From: Neisseria uirgultaei
GTDB taxonomy: Bacteria; Pseudomonadota; Gammaproteobacteria; Burkholderiales; Neisseriaceae
Length of the DNA: 64,000 nt
Assembly (NCBI RefSeq): GCF_962719845.1
Contig: NZ_CAUIYF010000004.1
Location: forward strand, 1 to 64,000
Direction: 5' to 3'
Part shown: piece by piece, positions 1 to 9,653 of the stretch
How the letters are laid out: each line of letters starts with the position of its first letter
Numbering within the stretch: position 1 is the stretch's first letter
The notes under the pieces: generated by a model
What the model was told of the DNA's origin: nothing
Databases searched by the model: none
Seen by the model: only the letters and a program-made list of their open reading frames with translations
Translations under genes and position numbers: made by a program

Positions 1-387
1 AAAACCCCCCCCCCCGCGAAAAAAATGATATATTCCAAGCAGAAGCCTCTCAAAACCCCCGTCATACGCGCCGCACCACCAAACCCCCACAGCCGTCATT
101 CCCTCAAAAGCGGGAATCCAGAAACACAACGCAACAGGAATCCATCGGAAAAAAACAGAAACCCCACACACCGTCATTCCCGCAAAAGCGGGAATCCAGA
201 AACACAACGCAACAGGAATTTATCGGAAAAACCCCAACCCGAACGGACTAGATTCCCGCGCAGGCGGGAATGACGGGATTTTAAGTTGGGGGAATTTATC
301 AGAAAACCCCCAAAAACCGGGCGGATGCCGCACCATCCGCCCCCAAACCCCTTTTAACCATTCAAACAAACAGAAAGAAAAAACAAA
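1..387. repeat. dRS3 repeat leader (NIME-type) with a C11 tract
   Basis: No gene is seen here. Positions 5-15 are a run of eleven C. Three 20-bp dRS3 elements (ATTCCC, eight bases, GGGAAT) lie at 98-117, 176-195 and 252-271. The first two are followed by the same spacer, AAACACAACGCAACAGGAAT. dRS3 arrays with short spacers are the NIME repeats of Neisseria, which are recombination sites near surface-protein genes. The array ends about 115 bp before the adhesin start, so it may serve allele exchange of that gene. Confidence 0.8.
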
Positions 388-3300
388 ATGAACAAAATAT
401 ACCGCATCATTTGGAATTCGGCCCTCAATGCCTGGGTAGTCGTATCCGAACTCACCCGCAACCACACCAAACGCGCCTCCGCGACGGCGGCGGTTGCCGT
501 ATTGGCGACCCTCTTGTCCGCAACGGCACAGGCGAGCACCAACGGTTCGGGGGGGGGTACCGTACCGGATACCGAATTTAACCCTGATAACCCAAGTTTT
601 ACAGATGATTATCAAACAGAGGATGAAAGTGGTAACTCTAATTACAAGTTTGGTCTTGTTGTTGTGGATAAGAATGGAACGACAAAAACTGACTTTGGTA
701 ACACTGATGACGAACAGGGACAACGCACCATCTCAGTAGAAGCATCTGAATCCTCAACGGCTCGCCCCAAGCTGAAAAGCAGCTACCTCTACCTCCGCGA
801 AAACGGCGGGATTGAAATCGACCAAGAAGGACGTTCCGCCAAATTCAAAGTAAAAGCAGGCAACGGCTTGAAGATTGACACCACCACCGACAAACTCGTT
901 GCCGATACCGTTACCCTTACCGTTACCAACGGCAAAGTAACCGCCCCTACAACAGAAGAAGACAAGAAAAAACTCGTCAACGCCGACGGTTTAACGACCG
1001 CGTTAAACGAATTAGGCTGGCAGCTTAAAACCACCAATGGTACTGCCGCAGCCGGCACTAACGCGACCTCGACCGTCAAAAGCGGCGACGAAGTAGAATT
1101 TAAAGGCGAAGACGGCGTTACCGTAACTTCAACAACTGATACATCTACCGGCAAACACACCGTTACCATCAAAGCCGCCCAAACCCAAGGCGCAAACACA
1201 GGCGGCTCTTGGAAAATCACCGCCGGTAAAGAAGGCACGGGCGAAACCGATCCGGCAAACAACACAACCGAAGAGACTGTAAACACAAACGAAAAAGTAA
1301 CCTTCAAAGCCGGCGACAACCTGAAAATCAAACAAAACGGCAAAGACTTTACCTACTCGCTGAAAAAAGAGCTGAAAGACCTGACCAGCGTAGAGTTTAA
1401 AGACGCAAACGGCGGAACAGGCAGCGCAAGCACCAAAATTAACAAAAACGGCTTAACCATCACGCCGGCAGGCACAGGTGCGCCTAACGCAAACACAATC
1501 AGCGTAACCACATCAGGTATTAGTGCAGGTAACAAAGAAATTACCAATGTTAAGAGTGGTTTGACTAAATACAATGGCAATAATAATGACGCTAAGAAAG
1601 ACTTGGTTGATTTAAGCAGCCTGACAAACACCGCAACCGTCGGTGCAACAAATAATGGTTTAGCCAACAAAGCCGCAACCGTAGGCGATTTAGCGGGCTT
1701 GGGCTGGGTGCTTTCATCTGATAAAACCACAGATGATAATGCTAACAAACAATTCCACGCTGCCGTTAAAAACGCAACGGAAGTTGAATTTGTCGGCAAA
1801 AACGGCGCAACTGTGTCCGCAAAAACCACAAACGGCAAACACACCATTACCATTGATGTGGCAGAAACCAAAGTTGGCGACGGTCTTGAAAAAGGTACGG
1901 ACGGCACGATTAAGCTGAAAACAAAAGCAGGCAATGACAATTTATTGACTGTAGATGCTGACGGCGCGTCTGTTACCAAAGGCAGCTTTGAAGTTGTTAA
2001 GACTGATGCTTCTGAGGCTAATCGCGGTAAAGTAACCGTGAGTGGTGTAACAGACCTTGCAAACGCGAGTGATGCTGACAAGAAAAAAGTTGCCACAGTG
2101 GTTGATGTTGCTAAAGCAATCAACGATGCCGCAACTTTCGTGAAAGTGGAAAGTGATGACACTGAAATTGATGATACTCAAGCGGCTGACAATAAAGAGC
2201 AAGATCTCAAAGCAGGCGACACTTTAACCTTAAAAGCGGGTAAAAACTTAAAAGTTAAACGTAATGGTAAAAATGTAACCTTCGCTTTAGCAAAAGACCT
2301 TGATGTGAAAACTGCGACAGTGAGTGATAAGCTGTCTATTGGTTCTACTAATAAGGTCGATATTACCAGTGATGCAAATGGCTTGAACTTCGCGAAACCG
2401 GGTACGAATGGTCAAAACGGCAATGTCCACTTAAACGGTATTGCTTCGACTTTGGATGACCCTCGTGTAGGTGGAAAAACTGCACACTTGGACAAAGCAA
2501 TCAATGATGCAGAACGCAATCGTGCCGCAAGCGTGGGCGATGTATTAAATGCAGGTTGGAATATTCGCGGCGCAAAAACGATTGGTGGTGATGTTGATAA
2601 TGTTGATTTTGTTTCACCTTATGACACCGTTGAATTTGTCGGGGGTGCGAATGCCAATGTGATCCTTGCTACCGATACGGCTCACAAAAAGACAACCGTC
2701 CGTGTGGATGTAACGGGCTTGCCGGTCCAATATGTTACGGAAGACGACAAAACCGTTGTGAAAGTAGGCAACAAGTATTACGAAGCCAAAGATGACAGTT
2801 CGGCGGATATGGCTAAACAAGTCGAAAATGGCAAGCTGGCGAAAACCAAAGTGAAATTGGTATCGGCAAGCGGTAAAGATCCGGTGAAAATCAGCAATGT
2901 TGCGGACGGCACGGAAGATACCGATGCGGTCAGCTTTAAGCAGTTGAAAGCCTTGCAAGACCAAAAGGTTACTTTAACTGCGAGCAATGCTTATGCCAAT
3001 GGCGGTGCAGATACCAACGACGGCAAGGCAACTCAAACTTTAAGTAATGGTTTGAATTTTAAATTTAAATCCGCAGACCGCGAGTTGTTGAAAATTAGTG
3101 CGGACGGCGACACGGTTACCTTTACGCCGAAAGAGGGTTCTGTTCAGGTTGGCGCAGACGGTAAGGCTACGATTCTGAATGGTACAAATTCTACTAACGG
3201 TTTGGTTGAGGCTGGAAAACTGGTTGAGAGCCTGAACAAACTGGGTTGGAAAGTCGGCACCGGCACTGACGGCACGGGAGCGACCGATGGCACATCCAAC

Positions 3301-6000
3301 GATACTTTAGTGAAGTCGGGCGATAAAGTAACTTTGAAAGCCGGCGACAATCTGAAGGTCAAACAAGACGGTACAAACTTCACTTACGCGCTTAAAGATG
3401 AATTGACGGGCGTGAAGAGCGTGGAGTTTAAAGACGCAAACGGCGGTACGAACAGTGCAAGCACGAAGATTACCAAAGACGGCTTGACCTTTACGCCGGC
3501 AACCGGCGCGAATGGCGGTAATGCGACTGATGCCGATAAAGTTAAAATCGGTTCAGACGGCATCAGCGCGGGTAATAAAGCGGTTAAAAACGTTGTGAGC
3601 GGACTGAAGAAATTTGATCCTGCGAATCCGATTTTCGGTAAAGATTTAGATAACATCACTAAAAATGCCGATGATGCCTATACAGGCTTGACCAATTTGG
3701 ATGAAAAAGGCGCGAATAATAATCCGACTGTTGCCGACAATACCGCCGCGACCGTGGGCGATTTGCGCGGCTTGGGCTGGGTCATTTCTGCGGACAAAAC
3801 CACAGGCGGCTCAAAGGAATACAGCGCGCAAGTGCGTAACGCCAATGAAGTGAAATTCAAGAGCGGCAACGGTATCAATGTGTCCGGTAAAACATTGAAT
3901 AACGGTACGCGTGAAATTACCTTTGAATTGGCTAAAGGCGAAGTGGTTAAATCGAATGAATTTACCGCACCCGATGGCACAAACTTGGTTAAAGTTGGCG
4001 AGAAGTATTACAGCAAAGAGGATATTGACCCGGCAACCGGTAAGCCTATGACAGATAAAACTGAAAAATATAAAGTTGAAAACGGCAAAGTCGTTTCTGC
4101 TGACGGCAGCGATACCGCTGTTACCCTAACCAACAAAGGTTCCGGCTATGTAACAGGTAACCAAGTGGCAGATGCGATTGCGAAATCTGGCTTTGAGCTT
4201 GGTTTGGCTGACGCGGCGGAAGCTGAAAAAGCCTTTGCGGAAAGCGCAAAAGACAAGCAATTGTCTAAAGATAAGGCGGAAACTGTAAATGCCAACGATA
4301 AAGTCCGTTTTGCCGACGGTAAAAATACCAAAGTGAGCGCGGCAACGGTGGAAAGCACCGATGCAAACGGCGAAAAAGTAACCACAACCTTTGTGAAAAC
4401 CGATGTGGAATTGCCTTTAACGCAAATCTACAACACCGATGCAAGCGGTAAGAAAATCACTAAAGTTGTCACAAATGGTCAAACTAAATGGTATGAACTG
4501 AAAGATGACGGTACGGCTGATACGAGCAAAGAAGTTACCCTCGGTAACGTGGATTCAGACGGCAAGAAAGTTGTGAAAGACAACGATAAATGGTATCACG
4601 CCAAAGCTGACGGTACTGCGGATACATCAACACAAGCGGTTGATGATTCAAAAGTTTCTACCGATGAAAAACACGTTGTCCGCCTTGATCCGAACAATCA
4701 GTCGAACGGCAAAGGCGTGGTCATTGACAATGTGGCTAATGGCGATATTTCGCCAACCAGCAAACAGGCGGTAAACGGCAGCCAGATTTTCGCATTGACC
4801 GGCAACAAAACACCGAATATCACGAGTATCACGGTAGATAAGGATGGTAAAACGGTAAACGTCGGCACAGCCGGAAACGCGAACGATACCAACAAAACGT
4901 ATCACAACGTCGTGGTGGGCGAAGACGGTAAAACCCCGTTATTGACCACTTATAATGTGGAAGGCAGAAAAGAAGTGATCACCAATTCGGTAGTCGAAGC
5001 CATCTACAATATGAATGAGCAAGGGATTAAGTTCTTCCACTCCAACGACGGCAAAGCGACTAGCAGAATCGAACGAAGCAATGAAATCGATTCCAGCGCA
5101 AGCGGCAAATACGCGACGGCAATCGGCGCGAAAGCCGATGCGGCAGGCGAAAATGCCATTGCTTTCGGCTACGGCTCAAAAGCATTGCGCGATAACACAG
5201 TGGCGATTGGTACGGGCAACGTTGTGAATGCGGAAAAATCCGGCGCATTCGGCGATCCGAACTACATCGAAGATGGTGCAAGCGGCAGCTACGCTTTCGG
5301 TAACGATAACCGTATTACTTCTAAAAACACTTTTGTGTTGGGTAATAGTGTTAATGCGAAACGTGGTGCAGATGGCAATGTGCTGACTGAAGAAAAAGAA
5401 ATTATTGGAAAGGACGGCAATAAGACAACGGAAAAAGTACCGCAAGCCTTAGGTAAAACCGTAGAAAATTCCGTTTATCTCGGTAATGCTTCGACCGCGA
5501 CAGAAAATCCGGGCAGCAACCTGAAATCCGACGGCACGGCGGGTAATACCACAACCGCCGGTGCAACGGGTACGGTAAACGGCTTTGCCGGCGCGACGGC
5601 GCACGGTGCGGTTTCTGTCGGCGCGAGCGGCGAAGAAAGACGTATCCAAAACGTTGCGGCAGGCGAAATTTCCGCCACTTCCACCGATGCGATTAACGGC
5701 AGCCAGCTGTATGCGGCAACCAAAGGCATCGCCGATCAGGCCGTCGGTATGGTCAGGGCGTTGAAACGCGAATTGGAAGGCGTTGCCGCCGGTGCGAATG
5801 CCGCAGCCGCCTTGCCGCAATCGTACCTGCCCGGAAAATCGATGATTTCCGCCGCAACGGGCGCATACGGTTCGACAGGCGCACTCGCCGTCGGCTACTC
5901 CAGCATCAGCGACAACGGCAAATGGGTGGTCAAAGGCCAGCTCAACATCAATACCCGAAGCAAAGCCGGCGGCGGTGTCGGCGTGGGCTATATCTGGTAA
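388..6000 (+). CDS. nhhA: trimeric autotransporter adhesin (NhhA/Hsf/Hia family), giant form
   Basis: Outer-membrane trimeric adhesin (type Vc secretion), 1870 residues against about 590 in the meningococcal NhhA I recall. Residues 1-49 are the extended signal peptide typical of the family (starts MNKIYRIIWNSALNAW, cleavage after AQA). The passenger repeats Hsf-type modules: one beginning FKAGDNLKIKQNG (about residues 308-450) recurs near 980-1120, and AATVGDL modules recur near 430 and 1125. Head-type repeats (AIGAKA, AIAFGYGSKA) lie near 1575-1625, a neck motif (DAINGSQLYAATKG) near 1770, and the YadA anchor fills the last 75 residues. Nine consecutive G at 549-557 encode residues 54-57 just after the signal peptide, an ideal site for phase variation. 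Some modules are more AT-rich than others, suggesting a mosaic. The symbol is by family likeness; the locus differs from meningococcal nhhA. Confidence 0.93.
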   Translation: MNKIYRIIWNSALNAWVVVSELTRNHTKRASATAAVAVLATLLSATAQASTNGSGGGTVPDTEFNPDNPSFTDDYQTEDESGNSNYKFGLVVVDKNGTTKTDFGNTDDEQGQRTISVEASESSTARPKLKSSYLYLRENGGIEIDQEGRSAKFKVKAGNGLKIDTTTDKLVADTVTLTVTNGKVTAPTTEEDKKKLVNADGLTTALNELGWQLKTTNGTAAAGTNATSTVKSGDEVEFKGEDGVTVTSTTDTSTGKHTVTIKAAQTQGANTGGSWKITAGKEGTGETDPANNTTEETVNTNEKVTFKAGDNLKIKQNGKDFTYSLKKELKDLTSVEFKDANGGTGSASTKINKNGLTITPAGTGAPNANTISVTTSGISAGNKEITNVKSGLTKYNGNNNDAKKDLVDLSSLTNTATVGATNNGLANKAATVGDLAGLGWVLSSDKTTDDNANKQFHAAVKNATEVEFVGKNGATVSAKTTNGKHTITIDVAETKVGDGLEKGTDGTIKLKTKAGNDNLLTVDADGASVTKGSFEVVKTDASEANRGKVTVSGVTDLANASDADKKKVATVVDVAKAINDAATFVKVESDDTEIDDTQAADNKEQDLKAGDTLTLKAGKNLKVKRNGKNVTFALAKDLDVKTATVSDKLSIGSTNKVDITSDANGLNFAKPGTNGQNGNVHLNGIASTLDDPRVGGKTAHLDKAINDAERNRAASVGDVLNAGWNIRGAKTIGGDVDNVDFVSPYDTVEFVGGANANVILATDTAHKKTTVRVDVTGLPVQYVTEDDKTVVKVGNKYYEAKDDSSADMAKQVENGKLAKTKVKLVSASGKDPVKISNVADGTEDTDAVSFKQLKALQDQKVTLTASNAYANGGADTNDGKATQTLSNGLNFKFKSADRELLKISADGDTVTFTPKEGSVQVGADGKATILNGTNSTNGLVEAGKLVESLNKLGWKVGTGTDGTGATDGTSNDTLVKSGDKVTLKAGDNLKVKQDGTNFTYALKDELTGVKSVEFKDANGGTNSASTKITKDGLTFTPATGANGGNATDADKVKIGSDGISAGNKAVKNVVSGLKKFDPANPIFGKDLDNITKNADDAYTGLTNLDEKGANNNPTVADNTAATVGDLRGLGWVISADKTTGGSKEYSAQVRNANEVKFKSGNGINVSGKTLNNGTREITFELAKGEVVKSNEFTAPDGTNLVKVGEKYYSKEDIDPATGKPMTDKTEKYKVENGKVVSADGSDTAVTLTNKGSGYVTGNQVADAIAKSGFELGLADAAEAEKAFAESAKDKQLSKDKAETVNANDKVRFADGKNTKVSAATVESTDANGEKVTTTFVKTDVELPLTQIYNTDASGKKITKVVTNGQTKWYELKDDGTADTSKEVTLGNVDSDGKKVVKDNDKWYHAKADGTADTSTQAVDDSKVSTDEKHVVRLDPNNQSNGKGVVIDNVANGDISPTSKQAVNGSQIFALTGNKTPNITSITVDKDGKTVNVGTAGNANDTNKTYHNVVVGEDGKTPLLTTYNVEGRKEVITNSVVEAIYNMNEQGIKFFHSNDGKATSRIERSNEIDSSASGKYATAIGAKADAAGENAIAFGYGSKALRDNTVAIGTGNVVNAEKSGAFGDPNYIEDGASGSYAFGNDNRITSKNTFVLGNSVNAKRGADGNVLTEEKEIIGKDGNKTTEKVPQALGKTVENSVYLGNASTATENPGSNLKSDGTAGNTTTAGATGTVNGFAGATAHGAVSVGASGEERRIQNVAAGEISATSTDAINGSQLYAATKGIADQAVGMVRALKRELEGVAAGANAAAALPQSYLPGKSMISAATGAYGSTGALAVGYSSISDNGKWVVKGQLNINTRSKAGGGVGVGYIW
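549..557 (+). repeat. G9 homopolymer inside the adhesin gene
   Basis: Nine G in frame at codons 54-57. Loss of one G puts translation into a frame that stops at 737-739; gain of one G stops at 579-581. Either would abolish the adhesin. Confidence 0.9.
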
Positions 6001-6016
6001 CAACCACGAAGCGTTG

Positions 6017-6053
6017 AAAAATGCCGTCTGAAAGGCTTTCAGACGGCATTTTT
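6017..6053 (+). terminator. DUS inverted-pair terminator after the adhesin gene
   Basis: ATGCCGTCTGAAA and its complement separated by 3 nt, preceded by A4 and followed by T5. Confidence 0.85.
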
Positions 6054-6220
6054 ATTGCCCCGTCCGATGGTTCGCAACGGGAAAACCGTATCGCATAACG
6101 GGCGGATGTGTATTTTAGAGGGTGCGGGACAAGTGTGCAGGGTAAGGCGTAGCAACTGTATTTTTTACCCCGTCGGGCAAAAATACCAAAACTCAAGTCA
6201 AGCCGTTCGGAGGCGGCTCA

Positions 6221-6253
6221 AAAAAACGGTACTTCGCAGCAGAAGTACCGTTT
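6221..6253 (-). terminator. recA terminator
   Basis: Inverted repeat AAACGGTACTTC / GAAGTACCGTTT around a short loop. Read on the minus strand it ends in T6. It lies 17 nt after the recA stop and contains no DUS. Confidence 0.8.
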
Positions 6254-6269
6254 ATCGGGATTTCAGGTT

Positions 6270-7316
6270 TTATTCTTCGGGACGTTCGCCGTCGGTTTCG
6301 TCCTGCGTCCCTTCGGTGATGTGCATTTCTACGCCGTTGAGGGCGCGGATTTTTGCGTCGATTTCGTCGGCAATTTCGGGGTTTTCTTTCAGCCAGACGC
6401 GGACGTTGTCTTTGCCCTGACCGATTTTCGCGCCGTTGTAGCTGTACCACGCGCCGGATTTGTTGATGATGTCGTTTTTCACGCCGATGTCGATCAATTC
6501 GCCTTCCCAACTGATGCCTTCTCCGTAGAGGATGTCAAACTCTGCCTGACGGAACGGGGGGGCGACTTTGTTTTTGATGACTTTGACGCGGGTTTCGTTG
6601 CCCAATACTTCTTCGCCTTTTTTGATGGATCCGGTGCGGCGGATGTCGAGGCGGACGGAAGAATAGAATTTCAGCGCGTTGCCGCCGGTGGTGGTTTCGG
6701 GGCTGCCGAACATCACGCCGATCTTCATGCGGATTTGGTTGATGAATACGACCAGGGTATTGGTTTTTTTGATGTGTCCGGTCAGTTTGCGCAAAGCCTG
6801 GCTCATCAGCCGCGCCTGCAGTCCGACGTGGCTGTCCCCCATATCGCCTTCGATTTCGGCTTTGGGGACGAGTGCGGCTACGGAATCGACGACTACCATA
6901 TCTATGCCGCCCGAACGGACGAGTGTGTCGCAGATTTCCAATGCCTGTTCGCCGGTATCGGGCTGGGACAGGTAAAGCTCTTCGACTTTTACGCCGAGTT
7001 TGCGGGCGTAAACGGGATCGAAGGCGTGTTCGGCATCGACAAAGGCGCACACGCCGCCGTTTTTCTGGCATTGGGCGACGGCTTCGAGGCAGAGTGTGGT
7101 TTTGCCGGAGGATTCGGGGCCGAAGATTTCGACGATGCGCCCGCGCGGCAGGCCGCCGACTCCGAGGGCGAGGTCTAATCCGAGCGATCCGGTGGAAATG
7201 ACTTCGAGGTTTTCTTCCTGCTGGCTGCCGTCCATTTTCATGATGGCGCCTTTGCCGAAACTTTTTTCGATTTGCGCCAAGGCGGCGGCAAGGGCTTTGC
7301 TTTTGTCGTCTGACAT
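6270..7316 (-). CDS. recA: recombinase A
   Basis: Cytoplasmic ATP-dependent strand-exchange protein for homologous recombination, SOS induction, transformation and pilin variation. It has 348 residues, close to the E. coli length. Walker A GPESSGKT is at residues 66-73, Walker B (MVVVDS) near 145, and the tail is acidic (ends DGERPEE) as usual. The start MSDDKSK is chosen because GGAG stands 9 nt upstream; the open frame extends 14 codons further without family likeness. Its modulator recX is some 50 kb away in this window (57878). Confidence 0.98.
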   Translation of the reverse strand: MSDDKSKALAAALAQIEKSFGKGAIMKMDGSQQEENLEVISTGSLGLDLALGVGGLPRGRIVEIFGPESSGKTTLCLEAVAQCQKNGGVCAFVDAEHAFDPVYARKLGVKVEELYLSQPDTGEQALEICDTLVRSGGIDMVVVDSVAALVPKAEIEGDMGDSHVGLQARLMSQALRKLTGHIKKTNTLVVFINQIRMKIGVMFGSPETTTGGNALKFYSSVRLDIRRTGSIKKGEEVLGNETRVKVIKNKVAPPFRQAEFDILYGEGISWEGELIDIGVKNDIINKSGAWYSYNGAKIGQGKDNVRVWLKENPEIADEIDAKIRALNGVEMHITEGTQDETDGERPEE

Positions 7317-7439
7317 TGGGGTTACTCCGGAACAAATGCGGTATGTAATGTGCGGCACAGTCGGGCTGCGGCGCGGAATGTGATGGGCGGCTATTATCGC
7401 ATGTTTCCCTTTTGGGGACTACCGTCCGCTTCGGCACAA

Positions 7440-7467
7440 ATGCCGTCTGAAACGGTTCAGACGGCAT
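7440..7467 (-). terminator. DUS inverted pair after the amylosucrase gene
   Basis: Two 12-bp DUS arms with a 4-nt loop, 14 nt past the amylosucrase stop. Only three T follow on the minus strand, so it is a weak terminator. Confidence 0.6.
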
Positions 7468-7481
7468 TCGGGAAGCGTGCG

Positions 7482-9392
7482 TCAGGCGATTTCGAGCCAC
7501 ATGACCTGATAGGGCTGAAGCGTCAAATCCTGATTCAGGCTGACAGTTTTGCCGCCGATGAGGTCGTGCGCCTTGAAGGGCATGGCTTGCAGGGTATGCG
7601 CGGTAACGGTTTGCGGATATTCGCTGAAGTTGCCGAATGCCAAAAGCGCGTTGTTGCGGATGTAGCCGATGATGTGCTTGTTGTTGGTGTTGAAGGTAAC
7701 CAGCCTGCCGCCGTCAAAACGGGGATTGTTTTGGCGGATGTCTATCATATGGCGCAAGCCCTGATAGATTTGCCCGGCTGTGGTCGACAGATCGTTGCGT
7801 TGCGCGTACAGGGCTTCGTTATAACGCGGACGGTGCGCCCAACGGCTGTCGTCGCTTTTGTTGCTGTCTTGCGCCCAGCCGTCGTCGTTGGGCGTGCCGA
7901 CTTCGTCGCCGAGGTAAATCAGGGGCAGCCCGCCGGTACTCAATGCGATGCTGTACAGAAGTTTGATGCGGCTGACGGCGTGGGGGTCATTTTGAGCCAA
8001 GCCTGCCAATGCGGCGGACGTACCGCTGACGCGGCAGTCGCCCGTGTTGGGGTTGTATTGGAAGGGTACGCCGCGCGCGAAGCTGCCGTCGAAACGGTTG
8101 ACGAAGAAGCGGTTGAGGAATTGGCGGTGGTCGTAGCCGCTTATGCCCAGATATGCCGCATCTTCGTCGGCAAACGTCCAGCCGATGTCGTCGTGGCTGC
8201 GGACGTAGTTGACCCAGGCGGTATGCTCGGGCAGGTTGTGGCGGTAGGTCAGTGCCTGATGGAGCAGGTTGACTTCGCGCGTGGCAAGGGTGTTCCACAA
8301 CAATGCCATTTGCAGGGGGTTGTAACCGATTTGGCATTCGTCCTGCCCGATGTATTGGACGACTTGGTCGGGGTGGACGATGGCTTCGGATTTAAAGAAC
8401 ACGGCGGGCGCGGCGATACGCATAACGGCATTGAACGCGCGGATGAGGGCGTGCGCCTGCGGCAGGTTTTCGCAGCTTGTCCCCATCTGTTTCCAAATAA
8501 AGGCAACGGCATCCATACGCAGGATGTCAACGCCCAAGTTGGCAAGGAACAGCATTTCGCCCGCCATTGCGCGGAATACCCACGGATTGCTGTAATTCAA
8601 GTCCCATTGGAAGGAATTGAACGTCGTCCACACCCAGCGTCCGTCTTCCAGTTGCGAGAAGCCGCCCGGGTGCTGGTCGGGGAAGATTTCACGCAAGGTG
8701 CGGTCGTATTGGTCGGGCATCCGGCGGTCGGGGAAAATATAGTAGAAATTGTCGAACAGCGGGTCGCCGTCGGCGCAGCGTTGCGCCCATTCGTGTTCGT
8801 TGGAGGTGTGGTTGAAGATGAAATCGACGACGGCGGAAATGCCGGCTTCGTGCAGCGCGGCAATGACTTCGCGCAAGTCGCCTATCGTGCCCAGTGCCGG
8901 ATTGACATCGCGGTAGCTGCTGACGGCATAGCCGCCGTCGCTTTTGCCTTCGGGACATTTAAACAGCGGCATCAGGTGCAGATAAGTCAAACCAAGCTCT
9001 TGAAAATAAGGGATTTTGGCTTTCAAGCCCTTCAAATCGCCTGCGAACAGATCGACATAGCACACGCCGCCGACCTGTTTGTTGGACAAAATCCAATCGG
9101 GGTTGTTTTCGCGTTCGATGTCAATGTTTTTCAGGGACACGCTGCGTTGGGAATAGCTCTGCCACGCCTGCGCCAGCAGCATTTCCAGCATAGGCAGCAG
9201 GGCTTCGTTGTTGCCGTACACGCTGTCGAGTTCGTTCATCAGTTTGGGGAAATGGGTATCCATACGGCGCGAAAACTGCCGCCAGTCTTCCGATTTTTCG
9301 ATACCGGCACGCTGTTCGGGCGTGTAGATGTCCAAGATGCGCGTTTTGAGGTGCTGTAAAATCAAACCGACTTGCTGCGTGGGGGTCAACAT
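7482..9392 (-). CDS. ams: amylosucrase (GH13 glucansucrase)
   Basis: Makes an amylose-like alpha-1,4-glucan from sucrose and releases fructose. It has 636 residues, the length of the N. polysaccharea enzyme, and by recollection differs from it at few positions. Seen: the nucleophile context ILRMDAVAF, the acid/base context FKSEAIV and the RSHDDIGW motif (D286, E328 and D393 in the known enzyme). The start MLTPTQQ matches the known N-terminus; 27 upstream in-frame codons lack likeness. There is no signal peptide, although the activity is described as extracellular. Meningococci usually lack the gene, so it is the best species marker here. It sits convergent to nothing and downstream of the divergent aroD promoter region. 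Confidence 0.96.
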   Translation of the reverse strand: MLTPTQQVGLILQHLKTRILDIYTPEQRAGIEKSEDWRQFSRRMDTHFPKLMNELDSVYGNNEALLPMLEMLLAQAWQSYSQRSVSLKNIDIERENNPDWILSNKQVGGVCYVDLFAGDLKGLKAKIPYFQELGLTYLHLMPLFKCPEGKSDGGYAVSSYRDVNPALGTIGDLREVIAALHEAGISAVVDFIFNHTSNEHEWAQRCADGDPLFDNFYYIFPDRRMPDQYDRTLREIFPDQHPGGFSQLEDGRWVWTTFNSFQWDLNYSNPWVFRAMAGEMLFLANLGVDILRMDAVAFIWKQMGTSCENLPQAHALIRAFNAVMRIAAPAVFFKSEAIVHPDQVVQYIGQDECQIGYNPLQMALLWNTLATREVNLLHQALTYRHNLPEHTAWVNYVRSHDDIGWTFADEDAAYLGISGYDHRQFLNRFFVNRFDGSFARGVPFQYNPNTGDCRVSGTSAALAGLAQNDPHAVSRIKLLYSIALSTGGLPLIYLGDEVGTPNDDGWAQDSNKSDDSRWAHRPRYNEALYAQRNDLSTTAGQIYQGLRHMIDIRQNNPRFDGGRLVTFNTNNKHIIGYIRNNALLAFGNFSEYPQTVTAHTLQAMPFKAHDLIGGKTVSLNQDLTLQPYQVMWLEIA

Positions 9393-9605
9393 AATGCCTG
9401 CTCCGATTCTGAAATTTCCGACCGGCGGTCCGCCGCCGTATCCTGCACGCGCCGTGTAGGGCGTGTCGTGCAATCATACTGCAAGAACTGCGAACTGACT
9501 AGAAAAGACAGGGTTTGTGCCAAGTCTGCATTCCGATATGCGGATGCTGCTTGATTCATATCAAGCCGGCCGCACAGAAATGCCGTCTGAAACATTGCCT
9601 GCGCC

Positions 9606-9616
9606 TTTGCTATAAT
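9606..9616 (+). promoter_or_regulatory. extended -10 promoter of aroD
   Basis: TTTGCTATAAT carries TATAAT with an upstream TG, about 38 nt before the aroD start. No good -35 is seen, which fits an extended -10 promoter. Confidence 0.5.
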
Positions 9617-9653
9617 TGCGTCTTTACCGTTCCCTTCAGCCGCAACAACCGCC

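Noticed and set aside
98..271. CRISPR array
   Set aside because: The repeats are 20-bp dRS3 palindromes with a repeated spacer; no cas genes.
220..723. Minus-strand open frame over the adhesin start
   Set aside because: Shadow of the adhesin gene and repeats; no ribosome site or protein-like composition.
7350..9359. 669-codon plus-strand open frame opposite amylosucrase
   Set aside because: Antisense shadow caused by GC-rich codon bias; the minus strand encodes a recognised enzyme.
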